DNA from: Cycas panzhihuaensis
Lineage: Eukaryota; Cycadophyta
Direction: 5' to 3'
Assembly (NCBI GenBank): GCA_023213395.1
Contig: CM041465.1
Coordinates: forward strand, 223,889,741-223,953,740
DNA length: 64,000 nucleotides
The translations under genes were made by a program, and so were the position numbers. Shown piece by piece: positions 1 through 13,128 of the stretch. The notes under the pieces are model-generated. The model was not told the origin of the DNA and did no database searches. It worked only from the letters and a program-made list of their open reading frames with translations. The stretch's first letter is position 1; each line of letters starts with the position of its first letter.

Positions 1-3000
1 CTATGTGTAATTACTATAAGAAAGATATTCACAGAGAAAGAAACTATTAGATCAAGAAATGGGATAAGTGCAAGATAAACCGAGATGAGAAATAGAAGAG
101 TGTAGCTGCACATTGTATTCAGGTTTCAACAATGTCATTTGAAAAGAAAGACTATTGGATCCTAGATTTAGGTGCTAAAACATACATCATTTATTAAAAG
201 CCTAATTTTGATGCCATGGATGCAAGTGTAATTGATACTAATGTGATTATTGGAGATGTCAGTGTTTTTCCTATAGAAGGTATTGGAACCATTTCACTTA
301 TAGGTGGAAAATTTAATGGTGTTTATTACGTGCCCCAAATGAAGCTAAATCTTATTTCGGCCTAGGAAATCTATAAGCAAGGTATGAAAATTAAGCTCTA
401 TAATGATAGATGCCTAGTTAAAGATCTAAAGAAAAATTACTCTATTGTTGCTACTGGGAAAGTATAGGATAACTTTTGGGTGTTTGAGACATTTAAAGCC
501 TAATAGGACTCTTATATATTCATTGCTGGTGCTGATGATATGAGTAAGTTGTGGCATGAAAGACTAAATATGGGAGCATTAACCTAATAAATTGATTGAA
601 AATGGTAATTGGTTCGCCTCATATTTAATGTTCAAAGAGTGCTTGTGAAGGATATATATATGGAAAACATCATCGTTATCCTTTTGCTAAAAATAGTGCT
701 TGGAGGGTAAAAGAGAAATTAGAACTTATCCATACATATTTGATGGGTCCATTACCTAATCCTTCTATTTCTGGAGCTCACTATGTTCTTGTGTTTGTGG
801 ATGATTTTAGTAGAAAAATCTAGGTATTCTTTTTAAAGAATAAGTTTGATGTATTTAATAGATTTTGTGAATGAAAAGCTTATGTTGAGAATGAATGTGG
901 TATGAAGATTAAGATTTTAAGAAGCGATAATGGAAAGGAGTATGATAATAATGCCTTTCACCGTTCTACATTACTTATGGTATCAAGTGGGAGTTAACTA
1001 TCCCATATACCCCATAGAAAAATGGTGTATGGTAAGAATTTGCCTCCCAAGTTTAGGGAAGAAGATGTGGTGATAGTCATTCACATATTGAATAGGATAC
1101 CTAATATGGCTATTCGTGGTATAACCCCCAAAGAATGTTGAACTGGTCAGAAACCTTCCATTAACTATTTTAAGGTATTTGAGTGTATTGCCTATGTACA
1201 CGTCCCAGACAAAAATAAAAAGAAGTTGGATCACAAGAGTTTAAAGTGTATTTTTGTGGGGTACTATCAAGAGAGTAAGGCTTATAGACTTTGGGATCAA
1301 TAGGGGAAGAAATTTTTGATTAATCGAGATGTTAAGTTTGATGACTCTATGATGTATCATGTTGATAGAACATCTAAAGATACATTCTATCCTCTACTTC
1401 TACCTTTTCTGAGCCATGATTCAGTAGGTTTACAGGTACATGAGCCTAGTACTCAGATTGAGATAGAAGTAAAACCTAGTGGAAGTTATATAGAGGAGCC
1501 ATTATAAGATGAAACATGGTCTACACCCCATGTTCTACTATGGGCAATGAGAACTATTAAAGACTTTGGTGTGATAGTTGAGAATCTAGAAGATGGTTGA
1601 AGAATTTAGTGATGAACACCAATGATTCCAATGACTTTATTTCATTTGAAGAAGCAAAAGATGATTCGTAATGGAAATTTGCAATAGAGAAAGAATTTAG
1701 TTCTCTTATAAAGAATGATACATGTAATTTAGTTCTATTACCTCCCTCCAAAAACCTAGTTGGTTACAAGTGGGTCTACAAGGTAAAGTATCATTCCAAT
1801 TATGAAGTAGATAAATATAAGGCTAGACTTATAGCTTAGGATTTTAAATAGAAAGAAGGAATCAATTATAAGGAGACTTTTACACTGGTCTCTAAGATTT
1901 CAATAGTCTGATTGATCCTTTGTTTAGTAGCTACATTTGGTTGGAAGTTACATCAAATAGACATAAATTCTGTATTCCTTTATGGAGTTTTGAAAGAGGA
2001 GATTTACATGGCCCTACCTCGGGGTTTCATGAAGGAAGGACATGAGCATTTAGTATGCCACTTGAAGAAATCTCTTTATGGCCTAAAACAAGCACCTCAT
2101 GCTTGGTATGAAAAGATTGATGCTAGATTGAAGGAAGATGGTTTTGTGATAATAAAATTAGAACCAAGTCTTTATATTAGAAAGAAAGGATCTTAAATAG
2201 TTCTTATTGTCATGTGTATGGATGATTTTATTATTACAGGTAATTGTAGCATGACTATTATAGATATAAAGGCTTTTTTGGATTATACCTTTGATATGAC
2301 AGATCTTAGTCCTCTTCATCACTTCTTAGGTATCAAGATTGGGTAGATGGATGATTACATTATGATATTGTAAATAATGTATGCTCAATCCCTACTTAAG
2401 AGATTCGGGATGAAGGAATGCAAACTAGTGAACACACCATGTGTGAAAGGCACAAAGCTTCTAAAGAACATGGATAATCCAGCTATAGATGGGATATTAT
2501 ATTAGAAATTGGTAGGGAGTTTGATTTATTTAACTCATACTAGACTTGATATTATATATGCTATTGGATTAGTATCTCATTTTATGCAGAATCCCCAAGA
2601 GCCATATTTGAGTACAGTAAAGAGGATTTTAAAGTATATTAAGGGTACACTTAATTTAGGCCTTGAATATCTTCATGGTGGAGAGGAAAAATTACATAGG
2701 TATATAGATGTTGATTAGGGTGGAGATGCAGAAGATCAAAAATCAACTCCAGGTTATATTTTTGGCATTGGTAATGAGTTTGTCTCATGGAAATCCAAAA
2801 GTAATCTACCATGGCCTTGTCTTCTATAGAGGCTGAGTATCAAGGTCTAAGTGTCAGTGTAAGGGAAGTTATGTGGTTATAGGGACTTTTGGAGACCCTT
2901 GGAGTATCATCTAACACTCCTTTTATCCATAGTAATAATCAAAGTGCTATTCAAATTTTAAAGAATCTGAAGTTTCATACATGTATGAAGCACATCAAAA

Positions 3001-3190
3001 TTTAGCACTATTACATTCATGAGTTAATTAGATTAGGGAAGATGTAGGTCAAATTTTGTCCAAGTGAGGAGCAACTTACCGATATGTTTACCAAAGCTCC
3101 TACTGAAGATCAATTTAATACGATTCATGCAAAATTGGTTCTTAGTCACCTTTCCCTTAAGGAGGGATCTATTTTTAAGGATAAGGTTGG
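1..3190 (+). pseudogene. Ty1/copia Gag-Pol remnant, family 1 (5' end outside window)
   Basis: Decayed copia polyprotein, read across several frames. In order: a zinc-knuckle remnant near 5-50 (C-N-Y-Y-x4-H-x4-Y, two Cys lost); protease near 144-200 (WILDLGAK in place of WILDSGA); the His-containing GAG-pre-integrase region near 540-600; integrase 640-1240 (HVYVDDFSRK-like and LRSDNG-like motifs, with a frameshift or deletion near 960-1030); reverse transcriptase about 1690-2480 ([13 protein letters not shown] seen; the YVDD box has become CMDD near 2214); RNase H 2730-3130 (SSIEAEYQGL, then a TDMFTKA-like tail). At least fifteen in-frame stops sit mostly at expected Gln or Trp positions. The protein is clearly related to the nested element at 16186-20124. 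It lies directly upstream of a polypurine tract and LTR. Not functional. Confidence 0.92.
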
Positions 3191-3224
3191 ACTCTTCATA
3201 GTCTTGAAGACCCACATTTACGTT

Positions 3225-3233
3225 AAGGGGGGA
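3225..3233 (+). other. Polypurine tract of family-1 copia
   Basis: AAGGGGGGA lies directly before the TGTTAAA start of the LTR. The flanking context (CCCACATTTACGTT upstream) is nearly the same as the one beside the PPT of the nested copia at 16175-16185 on the other strand. A PPT primes plus-strand DNA synthesis in LTR elements. Confidence 0.8.
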
Positions 3234-3482
3234 TGTTAAAAATATCATCTGATTAATGTAAATGTGAAATAATTTGATGTGTGAACCTTATAATTCTTTA
3301 TATTTTTGGGCTGACATATGTAAAGGACATTTGAATATTTTGGTCTTACGGATCTATATATATTCAAAGACCATTTGTACTTTATATACTTTTGGTTCCA
3401 ATGTAATCTATATTCTGTTGTGGGTTTTTCCATTAAATTTCCTAATGTACTTATTTCTGTGATTGGTGTGTATATTGTAGCA
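3234..3482 (+). repeat. 3' LTR of family-1 copia
   Basis: Begins TGTTAAAAATATC right after the PPT. It probably ends at ...TGTAGCA near 3482, because the next bases read as gypsy coding sequence (an LHPELKPKY-like stretch that usually follows a gag zinc knuckle). The partner 5' LTR would lie before the window. The start is well supported; the end is an estimate. Confidence 0.6.
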
Positions 3483-6400
3483 AAGTGTTAGAAGTTGCAT
3501 CCAGAGCTAAAGCCAAAGTATATTAAGGACATGTAATCAAGAAAGAAGGAAAAGGGGAAAGCACTACTTTCTGAGCTAGAGCTTCAAAGTGAAGCAAAAG
3601 AAAAGAGGGTTACTCTACTTACAAATTATGGAGATGATGCTATAAGGGAGGAATTATTTCACTTGAAGCTTCAAGTAGGAAATAATGCTATTGGTGCCAT
3701 TATAGATCTAGGGAGCCAAAATAATTTGATCTCAGAAAATTTAATGAAGAGCCTTAGGTTGGTAACTACCCTTACCCTTACCCATATCCTCTTGGTTAAA
3801 TCCATAAATATATAGAAATGTAAATATCAAAGTAATATACACTTAAAATTTCCATCACTAATGCTTTTATTGATGAAATGATATGTGATGTGGTACCATT
3901 TAGATGTGTCTCATGTTGTACTTAGGAGTCCTTACTTATGGGATCAATATGCACTCTTCTATCAAAAGGAGAGAAAGTAGTGGTTGATGAAGGATAATAA
4001 GGGCTTCTTCATAAAGGCTACAAAGAAGCACTTGGATAAGATGATATTAATTTGAGTCACTCAAGCAAAAAGGATGATCAATGCATGTGGCAAATTTATC
4101 ATCTTAATGATAAGGAATAAAGAAGAGTAAAGATATAACAGAGGTCCTTCTACTCACACTCTTATTCTATCACCTAAACAAATGCAATAAATTGAGGAGT
4201 TGAAGATAATATATGACATTCTATTTTAGCATGTTGATGGGCTACCACTAAAGATAAAGATAGAACATGAAATCACTCTTTAAGGAGATGCACCATTGCC
4301 TAATATTGCTTTGTATAGGCACTCCATTGTGGAGAATAATGAGATAAAGAGGTAAGTTAAGGAGTTTCTTGATGAAGGGGTCATAAGGCCTTCATGTTCA
4401 CCTTGTGAGTCACCAATTATCTTAGTTCCTAAGAAGGATGGAGGATGGAGAATGTGTATATACTTTCATGCTTTGAATAAAATCACAATTAAAAATTGCT
4501 ACCCCTTGCCTAACATAGATGATTTGCTTGATCAAATTCGATGTGCTTATTATTTTACTAAGTTGGATTTGAAAAGTGGTTATCACCAAGTTAGGGTCAA
4601 AGAGGAAGACACAATGAAGATAACCTTCAAAAAAAAGTAAGGACTCTTTGAATTGATGGTTATGACTTTTAGATTATGTAATTCTCCTATGACATTCATG
4701 AGGCTAATGAATAAAGTGTTAAAGCCTTACTTAGATAATATTGTTGTTGTCTATCTTGATGATATTTTGATTTTTAAAAACACATAAAAGGAACATTTAC
4801 AACACATAGAAGAAGTTTTGAAGACTTTAGATAAGTATCATTTGAAGCTTAATGTAAAGAAATGTAAATTTGATAAGGAGAAATTAGTCTTCTTGGGCTT
4901 TGTGGTTGAAGGAGGAAAGTTAAGCATCGATCCAATCAAGACTTAAGTCATCCTCAAATGGCAGAGGCCAACCAACACCACAAAAGTGAGAAGCTTTTTT
5001 AGAGCTTATTAATACTTGAAAAAGTTTATTCTTAATTTCTCATAGGTTACAACACCTCTACATGGATTAATAAAAATTAGTAAAAAGTTTGCTTAGGGTT
5101 TAAGGAGGAAGAAGCTTTTCTTCTTTTGAAGAAGAAAATTTTTGAAGCACCAGTTTTGATAATGCCAAATTTGTAAAGGCCCTTTGAAGTAGAAGTTGAT
5201 TCAAGCAAAAATACAATGGGAGTTGTCCTTATTCAAGATGGGAAGCCTATTACTTACCATTTGAAAGTATTCACCCCTCAAGTAAAAATCTACCCAACAT
5301 ATAATGAGGAAATATTCACACTACATCAAGCATGTAAGCATTAGAGGTCCTACTTACTTGGAAAAGAGGTTATAGTTCATACCGATCATAAGCCTCTTCA
5401 ACTTTTACAAACTCAAAGTAAATTACAATAAGAAATACATATGAAGTAGATGAGTTATTTATAGTAATTTAATATCATAATTAAGTATAAAAAAGGATCT
5501 ACTAACAAAATTACTGATATGTTCTCTAGACCACCTTATTCCATTTATTCTTCTTCTTCTTCTTTTATTTGTATTTCTCTTGTGAGTTTACAAGTGGAGC
5601 CAATGCATCATGAAGAGTATAAAGACTTGTACCATGAAGATAAAGCCTTGAAGGAAGAATTGGAGAACCTAGTGAAAGGAAGACCTTCCCAGCTTGCTTG
5701 GAAGGATGGTCTACTTTTCAAAGGGGAGAAGCTCTATATTCCATCAAAAGGGGATAAGATCAAGTGACTTAGAGAATCCCATTCTTCTAAAGTAGTTGGT
5801 CACTTTAGTATAAAGAATACTTTAGCAAACTTAAGAAGATATGCTGTATGGCCAAATATGCAAAATGATGTAAGAAAATATATAAAAATATATGTAATAT
5901 ATAATACCTTTAAGCCTTGTACTAGAAATTTAGGATTATATACAACACTACCTATTACCACTAAGACTTGGGAAAGTATCTCCACAGATTTCTTAGGGGG
6001 ATTTCCCATGACTAGGAAGGGACATAACTATCTCTTTGTTGTTGTAGATAGGTTTAGTAAGATGATATGTTTAATACTTGGTAAGAAGATAATCATAGGA
6101 CCAAGGGTAGCTGAGTTATTCTTTGAGCATATATGGAAGAATTTTAGCTTACCTTCTTCTATTATTTTAGATAAGGACACTTGATTCCTTTTATCATTTT
6201 GAAAGACACTATGGGAGATGATGGATACCAAATTAAAGAGGAGTACAAGTTTCCATCCTCAAATAGATGGACAAATCAAAGTAGTGAATAGAACTTTAGT
6301 ACATTTGTTGAGGGGATATCATTTCAAATATCCAAAGACTTGGGATGAATCATTATCTTTTCTACATTTTGCATTTAATAAGGTAATGCATGCATCATAC

Positions 6401-7053
6401 TCTAATACCTCAAAGTCCATTTGACTTAGAGTTTTCCATGCAAGCTAAGGAAGGATCTGCTAAAGAGAAGGAGGGGCATGACAAGGCTTTAAGATACTTG
6501 GAGAAGATCCAAAGAGTCTAGAAAGAAGTACATGATTAACTTCTAAGGATTCAACAAAAGTATAAGGAAATATACAATAACCATAGGCAAGAGTATACCT
6601 TTTAAGAAAGAGATTTTGTATTGTTATACTTGAGAAAGAAAAGGTTGAAAGGAGAAGGCAAGAAACTCAAACCTATAAGGTATGGACCATTCAAGATTTT
6701 AAGAAAAGTAGGTAATAATACTTCCCAACTTAATCTTCCACCTTATATGTAAATATATTTAGTAGTAAATGTTGAATATTTGAAACTCTTTGATCCCTCC
6801 ATGCTAGATAAGGAGTAGGACTAGTTCACTTTACCTTCAATTGATGACTTGTATTTGGAAAATGAGGAGCCTCTCAAGGAGGATTGTATCTTAGAGAGAA
6901 AATCCATCAAAACAAGATATAAGACACATGAATCTTTTAGGACTAGAGTAGTAAGATAGTTGCCTAGTAAGGCCAAGTGGCTTAATAGACAATAAGGAGA
7001 ATAATTCTTCTCCCATCTTTAATTCTAAGCTAAATAAGAGTTAGTTATTTTCT
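3483..7053 (+). pseudogene. Ty3/gypsy Pol remnant
   Basis: Decayed gypsy polyprotein lacking its gag. Order: post-zinc-knuckle linker at 3490-3540; aspartic protease near 3690-3740 (IIDLGSQNNLIS, DTGS changed to DLGS); reverse transcriptase about 4260-4960 (YPLPNIDDLLDQ, FTKLDLKSGYHQVRV, catalytic YLDD intact near 4752); RNase H about 5170-5540 (VEVDSSKNTMG, YPTYNEE, HTDHKPLQ); integrase about 5760-6430 (STDFLGGFP, VVDRFSKM, FHPQIDGQ); and a C-terminal linker to about 6830 (RYGPFKILRKVG). Protease, RT, RNase H, integrase is the gypsy order, opposite to copia. Stops again fall at Gln or Trp codons. The 5' end abuts the copia LTR, so the element is truncated or was interrupted there. Confidence 0.9.
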
Positions 7054-7068
7054 AAGGAAGGGGAGCTA
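7054..7068 (+). other. Polypurine tract of gypsy element
   Basis: Purine-rich AAGGAAGGGGAGCTA directly precedes a TGATCC LTR-like start. It lies about 200 bases after the last readable Pol segment, where a gypsy PPT is expected. Confidence 0.55.
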
Positions 7069-7971
7069 TGATCCAGGAGGATCTACCTTATGTCTATAGG
7101 AAGTAAAAAATGCTAGGCATTGGCACAACTAAAAGAAATAGGGCCAAATGGTGCTAACATAATATGAAATTTTATGGAAAGTAAGAAAACACATCTCACT
7201 ACATACGTGTAAAATATAGGATTCAAAAAATGTCATTTGACTAGATGTCAACCTTTGTTTTGTAGAAAATAACTCCTATGGCTAATAGAAAAATAACAAG
7301 TATATATTATTTTAAAATTGGTAAAAGTAAGAATAAATGACATCCAAATAAGATAAAATTTTGAGGACATAAAGGATACCTATGTACATATTCAAGTACT
7401 ATATTTGAGCTTAGTTACAGTTTGTTAGCCCTAGGTACCAAGCCACAACTTTTCAGACTTACATGAATACCACTTGGATAACATACATTTTGGTTATTGT
7501 TGATTGAAATTACATGAATACCACTTGGAAAACATGTATTTTGGTTGTTGATGGATTTATTTCTATAAGTTGAGCCCTCTTAAGCTTATTTTAAATCTTT
7601 GAGACTTAGTTCTTACGTGTGGGAGATACTTGACTTAGGAGTAACATTGAGGTAGCACTTGGAAGGTGTTGGAGACCATAGAGGAGGTAAATTTTCAACA
7701 CTTTAAGCATCTATTTTGGAGAGTGGGAGCTTCATTGAAGGAGTCTTAGGAAGTCAGAGGCCCCTTGGATATTGTTGTATCATTCCTTCATTGTAAATTA
7801 CCTATTCTTTGTTAGTCTTTTTTCTCCATCGTTAAATGGAAGTTTTTCTAGCTTAATAAAACTATTATTCTTCTTACCTTACAGTAATGGAAAGTATGCA
7901 AAAGTTGGTCTAGAGTATCCTTTTTATAGGCTCAATCTTTTACTGATATTATTAAAAATTTTATACTAACA
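7069..7971 (+). repeat. Probable 3' LTR of the gypsy element
   Basis: Starts TGATCCAGGAGG after the PPT and probably ends ...TATACTAACA at 7971, giving a TG...CA frame of about 0.9 kb. It contains AT-rich, AATAAA-like sequence near 7855. No 5' partner is in the window, so the boundaries are inferred. Confidence 0.5.
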
Positions 7972-8034
7972 CCCTAGGATCTCAAGGAAAAGATAGGTAA
8001 TTGAGTTCTTCACTAATCATACTCCATTTTGGGA

Positions 8035-8429
8035 TCATCAGGAAGGGGGATAGCAAACAGGTATGCTTTGAGAGTCAAGTATGTTGACTCATCTTTCCTC
8101 TCATAGAGAGCATATAGTATAGTCTACGCTTTATGAGAGGTTTATACTATTTCTATATTTTAATCCACTTGGTCTTCTAGTACTAAGTGGAGGAAGGACA
8201 AGGTCATATTATCCTTAGCTTTAAAGTTAACTAAGATAATTAGATTAGGTGGAATTATAATGTTAGAGTCATTAGGATCTTGAGTTGGTCTAGGTAAGGG
8301 CATAGCACCATTGATATAATCCTAGTAGTCATCCATAATAAGTAAGTTTTTCTCTTATTTCTTCCAAGTTATAAAGTTGTTTAGGCCATTGAGTTTTATT
8401 GTGTTTAATAAAAGTATTTGTGATGTCAT
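8035..8429 (-). pseudogene. Copia gag N-terminal fragment (family 2 group)
   Basis: Read on the minus strand from an ATG at 8429: MTSQILLLNT, then KLNGLNNFITW and a PRPTQDPNDSN segment. This is the start of a copia gag of the kind that opens with 'x-LNGxNxxxW'. It aligns well with the minus-strand gag at 36780-37082 (PKDTQDPNDPN; LYEKKDNARV versus LYERKDESTY). It is cut off at about 8035, just beyond the gypsy LTR. Its 5' leader follows at 8430-8900. Not functional. Confidence 0.75.
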
Positions 8430-8900
8430 TTCTAAGTGTCCTTTAGTTTTGAGTTTTAGGTGCTTATGTACTATTCTACTTAGGGGCACCTTCCCACAAG
8501 TGATAAATTAGGGACCCTATATACTGGTACATGAGGTCAAGGCTCTATATATCTCAGTATGTGGGATACTAAGAAGGTTAAAGACCCCCTTAATTTATAG
8601 ATCCACTTGTATTAGACTTATGCCTAGTGATAAATCTAGCGATGAAAACTTAACAACTAAGGCACTTACCCCCTGTAGGTCTAGCTAGGTCTCCAAATAC
8701 CAAAGGATAGTTTACCATCTTAGTTTACTACGTTTTACACCTTATAGTCAATAATTTGCTTAATAAATTAGAGAAATACTAAAGGCATAGATGGAGTGAT
8801 AACTTCAGGGTTCCTAATCATTCCCCTTATAAGGCTGGTAGTTTTCTTATTGATTTGGGATTATCTTAATTAGTATTTCAAGTTAAAGATGATTTTTAAG
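8430..8900 (-). repeat. Family-2 copia 5' leader block, copy 1
   Basis: Non-coding block upstream of the gag fragment. It shares long stretches with 28130-28560 (inverted), 37083-37560 and 54330-54810: an ACCCTATATACTGGTACATGAG-like segment, a TATAGAGCC segment, and a CCCCTT-containing end. Divergence is high, but the order of segments is the same in all four copies. Confidence 0.75.
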
Positions 8901-9218
8901 GTGATCTTGTTTATAATCAAGGTTCCTTTTAATAAGAAAAGACGAAAAATAAAAAGAAATTAAAAGGAAAAGAAGGATTTATTGAGCTCTTTGAAGGACT
9001 TGATCTAAGTAGATCCATCTTAACCTCCAAGAAGAACACCTATAATAACCAAAACATAAGTACTTATTAGCCTAAAAATATATTAGAATAGCTTACTAAT
9101 AGTTAAAAGTAATATATAACATTAAAAAAACTTATAAAAAACTAAATTTAGGCCTTCAAATAATGATGAAAGGCTTAAGAATGCTCAAACAAATAGCCCA
9201 ATTTTAGTATCTTCAAAC
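8901..9218. other. AT-rich non-coding spacer
   Basis: I see no gene here. It probably continues the 5' region of the minus-strand copia fragment up to the LTR element at 9219. That region then seems to resume at 13398. Confidence 0.4.
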
Positions 9219-9486
9219 TATTAAAAGATAATATTTCATGTATTTAGGTCTTAGAGTCATTAATGTGGTAGTCCTAACTATTATGTAATAGTATATAATG
9301 ATATTTTCTAAGGTTCAATAGGGATGTTAAGTGATGTCCTTAAGCATGTTTATATGTAACACCTAATTAGTTGGTGAGGTGGTTGTTCTTTCAGTTGGAA
9401 GAGTTAATGACAAGTCCAAGTATAAATATATATTCACTCTTTCAATGATGATTCAATACAAAATATTTGATAATCATGTTTTAATA
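9219..9486 (+). repeat. 5' LTR of the pol-less element
   Basis: Matches 13129-13397 end to end, including TAGTCCTAACTATTATGTAA and TTTATATGTAACACCTAATT. The first bases are TATTAAAAG where the partner has TGTTGAAAG. The end, ...TTAATA, abuts the PBS. Confidence 0.85.
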
Positions 9487-9497
9487 TGGTATCAGAG
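9487..9497 (+). other. Primer-binding site (initiator tRNA-Met type)
   Basis: TGGTATCAGAG directly follows the LTR end with no spacer. It is the usual plant copia PBS, complementary to the 3' end of tRNA-iMet. Confidence 0.85.
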
Positions 9498-10200
9498 TAG
9501 GTTAAAATTTTTTTAATATCTTACAGATAGGTATTTATATCCTCTGTGGATTATGCCCTAAGCATCAATTTGTTTAGTCTGTATGAAGAATACACAATAG
9601 AACATAGCTTGGAGAGAAGGAAATAGACACACAAAGAATTGATCATGGAGAACTGAGTATTAATAGAGAATAAAGAAATGCGCCACCCTTCAAATGGAAT
9701 AATAAAGATTAGTGGTAGATATCAACACACTATTAACCAAAGGATCTGTACACTTCTTATTTTTCACTTATTGTCTATGGCAGAATGAGAAGACATTAAC
9801 CATTCATCACTTTGGATGACTGGTGAGTAAAGGGGTTCTCCGTTTATGAGGTTATTATGATTCATAAAGATCTAAAAAAAAAAAAGTATTGTAGCTTGGG
9901 CATCCATCAAATGGAGAAAGCTAAATTATATGGATGAATTGGGCATGTCGAATGTTCACAGGTAGAGTTTATTTAATTGGGTACGAAGATCCCAACAAAT
10001 AATGGATGACATTGTGAGAATGAATCAACTTTATAAGAAGATTGATAACCATAAGGCATAAGAAGGTAAAAAGATATTGTCATCTAAAGATTCATCTATT
10101 TAACACATATATAAACATTGAACCTCAACATTCAAGCATCCCATTTATAACTAAAAAATAAGTAGATGCAACAGGATTGTTATGTTTTTATCAAGATATT

Positions 10201-10710
10201 GCATGGGAGATAGCCATCACTAGGACATACTACAAATGATATAGAATCACTAAATATGATGAAATTGATGAACAATTCGATAAAATTGACAAAGTTTACC
10301 ATAAAAACATGAAGTTTACCAAATGCATAAATAAAATCTTGGAATATTCTATGCAAAAAACCCTAAATAAAGAACCAGTCATTGAGCATGTAGCCACCAA
10401 GGTGAATGGAGTAGGGAGATCACCTAATAATCCATAACTATAGGATGAAACTGCATATCTATAAATGAGAGGGCACACCATGAACATACTACAAAGTAAA
10501 TCCTGCATGAGCTGACTAGAAGTGCCTAACATAAGGAACCCTATAGAGAGGGAGATAACTACCACATAGAAGAAGGGTCATCTATGCTAGTACTATGTGG
10601 ATAAAACATGCATGAAGTATTTATCTCACAATGAAAAATACCCAAGATCTACCATTGAAAAGACTATTATAAGAGTCGTGGAAGGAGAAGTGATCTAGAT
10701 ATGTAGCAGA
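10201..10710 (+). pseudogene. Gag-like frame of the pol-less element
   Basis: A single frame of about 170 codons stays readable, with a handful of TAA/TAG/TGA codons at likely Gln or Trp positions. Near 10570-10620 it has a KKGHLC-x-YYVDKTC segment with spaced Cys and His that could be a degraded zinc knuckle. Segments include YDEIDEQFDKIDKVYHKN and NKEPVIEHVATKVNG. Its place between PBS and PPT, in the first half of the element, suggests gag. No family is recognised, so the gag label rests on position and the Cys/His cluster. Confidence 0.45.
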
Positions 10711-11514
10711 TAATAGAAATTCAGTTGTTCACAATTGGGAAATTAATAGAGATGGAGCTAAAGATTCATATCTAGAAGGATGCTCAAACAAAGCTTGATA
10801 AGATCATAGTTGAAAGCCCTAACTAGGTGAATGTCATAGAGACAACATGTTTTTGGAACAATGCAATATTATTTTTTTAAAGTTATGAAATAAATTTAAG
10901 CAAATTAAAAGAGCTTTTAAATTCCACAAATGTTAAACAAGGATAAGGTGAATTTAATATATTTTTTAAGGTCAAAATATATTTAGTAAGATTGGATATC
11001 ATTTGAAGTCCATTGGCCTTTAATTCATAAGATCACATTCATATAGAGCTCTATTATGACCAATTGCTAATTTGTTAAAGGGGGGCTAATCTCATAATAA
11101 CATAAGTTGTTCTTCATAAAGGGGTTTTGCACATTTTATCTTATATCTCTCCATCTAAGCATCTACTATTCAAATGGTCTAAGGCATTGAAACTACATTT
11201 TATAGGTAGACATTTTGGTATATAATTTAGAGATATTTACAATTGATTTAATAGATTTATTTTAGGTTAAAGTAAGTACATCACTCGATCTCATATCATG
11301 GAGTTAAGTAATATCATTATTTTCATAGTAGAGAAGAATAAATTTTGGATAATAGATAATAACATAGCCTTTCCCAAATATATTAGAACTAATTTTCAAG
11401 TTTGAAAAATAAAAATGAAATGTATATTTATATTTAAAAGGCAGTGGGTAATTATTTTTAATGGTCCTACATTGATTAACAAAGAAGGGAAGAAATTTTC
11501 AAAAAGAAAAACAA

Positions 11515-13110
11515 AGTAGTTATTGATGTAATACTCATAGCTTTTGACAAAGAAAACCTCCCTCCTTCCTACTAGTTCCTCATTCATATATTTTAAAATA
11601 TTGATTCTATTAAAGAAGCCTAGAACTTGTTGAAAGAAGCATATGAAAAGGACCCTAAAGAAGTGTAAGAAACTGTAAAAAAGACAAACAATTTTTATGT
11701 TATGAATAACAATGATGAAATAGGAAAGAAGGTTACTCTTGGAGAATAGGTTATGTATAACAACCTAACCAGAAATTAGGAAAAGAGGTTGAAGAGAAAA
11801 TAAAAAAGAAGAAATACAGATAATTAGGTTGATTCTAGTAAGGATAAAGTTATCATAGACTCATTTGATGTTCTTAAGGGAGTTGAAAAGATAGGTGAAC
11901 CTGTTTCTAAGAAAAGGTCCTTTATTGCTGAGAAAATAAGTAAACATAATGATTGTGAACCTTTATTATACATTCCTAAAAATAAATTAAGTGTTAAAGT
12001 AACAAATGAGTTTAATGATCATCATTTGAAATTTGAAGAAGAAAATAAAAATGAAGATTTGAAGATTGAGAAGAATATTATCTCATCAAACACCTTGAGC
12101 CTTAGCATGTTGATAGGAAAAATCACATTGAAAATTATTAAAAGAATGGAGGTTTAAAAACTTGAAAATGATTTTAGACATCATCTTTTACAGGTGGTAC
12201 ATCATAAAGATACAACTACCTTGATGGAAAGGTTGGGTAATATTACCTTAATTTATGTTGATAGATGTGTTGCCAAGTTCCAAATGATGTCAGGTCACAT
12301 GGTTATATGCACATGCACAAGACTTTGTATGATCACATTTATTATAGTAACATTTTCTAGTCTAATCCTTGAAAGAATTTAAATTATCTTAATATATCCT
12401 ATAATGGCTCTGGAAGATTCATTCAAAGAAAGAAATGACATAATTGGAATGCCATTTGGTTAGAATCTTGCCCACCGAGATTATTATCTATTTTTGGCAG
12501 GTTACTTAGTCATGAAAGTCAATCATGTTAAAGGGATATATTGTCTTTATATAGCTATAATTGGGAAGTATATACATATGATCATGACAGAAATTATCAT
12601 CAAATTTTACACAAAAGATCCCTTAGATAATATAGATAAAATAAAGTATTTTGTTAGTTCTAAATAAGTACTTACACTTGTGTAGCTAGGAAAGAAATGG
12701 TTATCTCTCATTTGCTTCCATGAGAGTGTTAATTAGCTTAATAAGTTTATCATACCTTTTGTATTGGAGACAAATAAGGAGGAATTCTTTCTCTTTCTAG
12801 AAATCCTAAAATTGAAATCCCATGTTGTCACATTCAATCCTAGAGATAATAATTAGAAGAGATCACACCTATAGTTAGAGCACTCAAATACTATAACAAA
12901 AATATGAGATGACAGAATAGGTATGGCATATGAGCTTTGTTATATTTTAGTTAAAGAATGAGCATATGACATTGTCTTCAGGAAGATTCCCAAACTAAAA
13001 TGTTATAAGTTCAAACAAACATGTCATAACAAGTCTTATGTCAGTTTTGTTGCCAGTCCTTAGTATTAGGTGTCATGATATCTTTAGTATCTAGTTTTGT
13101 GGTCTTAACA
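11515..13110 (+). pseudogene. Unknown long decayed frame in the pol-less element
   Basis: About 530 codons stay in one frame, ending at the PPT. The first part is charged (KEAYEKDPKEV, KKTNNFYVMNNNDEIG, KKRSFIAEKISKHND, EEENKNEDLKIEK). The second part is more hydrophobic (ATG at 12404, then MALEDSFKERNDIIG, HRDYYLFLAGYLVM, GKYIHMIMTEIIIKFYTKD). Stops are TAG/TAA/TGA at positions that would be CAG, CAA or TGG. I recognise no protease, integrase, RT or RNase H motif. A cargo gene, or a very divergent gag or other retroelement protein, is possible. That it was once coding rests on its length, its evenly spaced Q-type stops and its position. Confidence 0.5.
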
Positions 13111-13119
13111 TTAAACATT

Positions 13120-13128
13120 AAGGGGAGG
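13120..13128 (+). other. Polypurine tract of the pol-less element
   Basis: AAGGGGAGG lies immediately before the TGTTGAAAG start of the right LTR. Confidence 0.8.
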
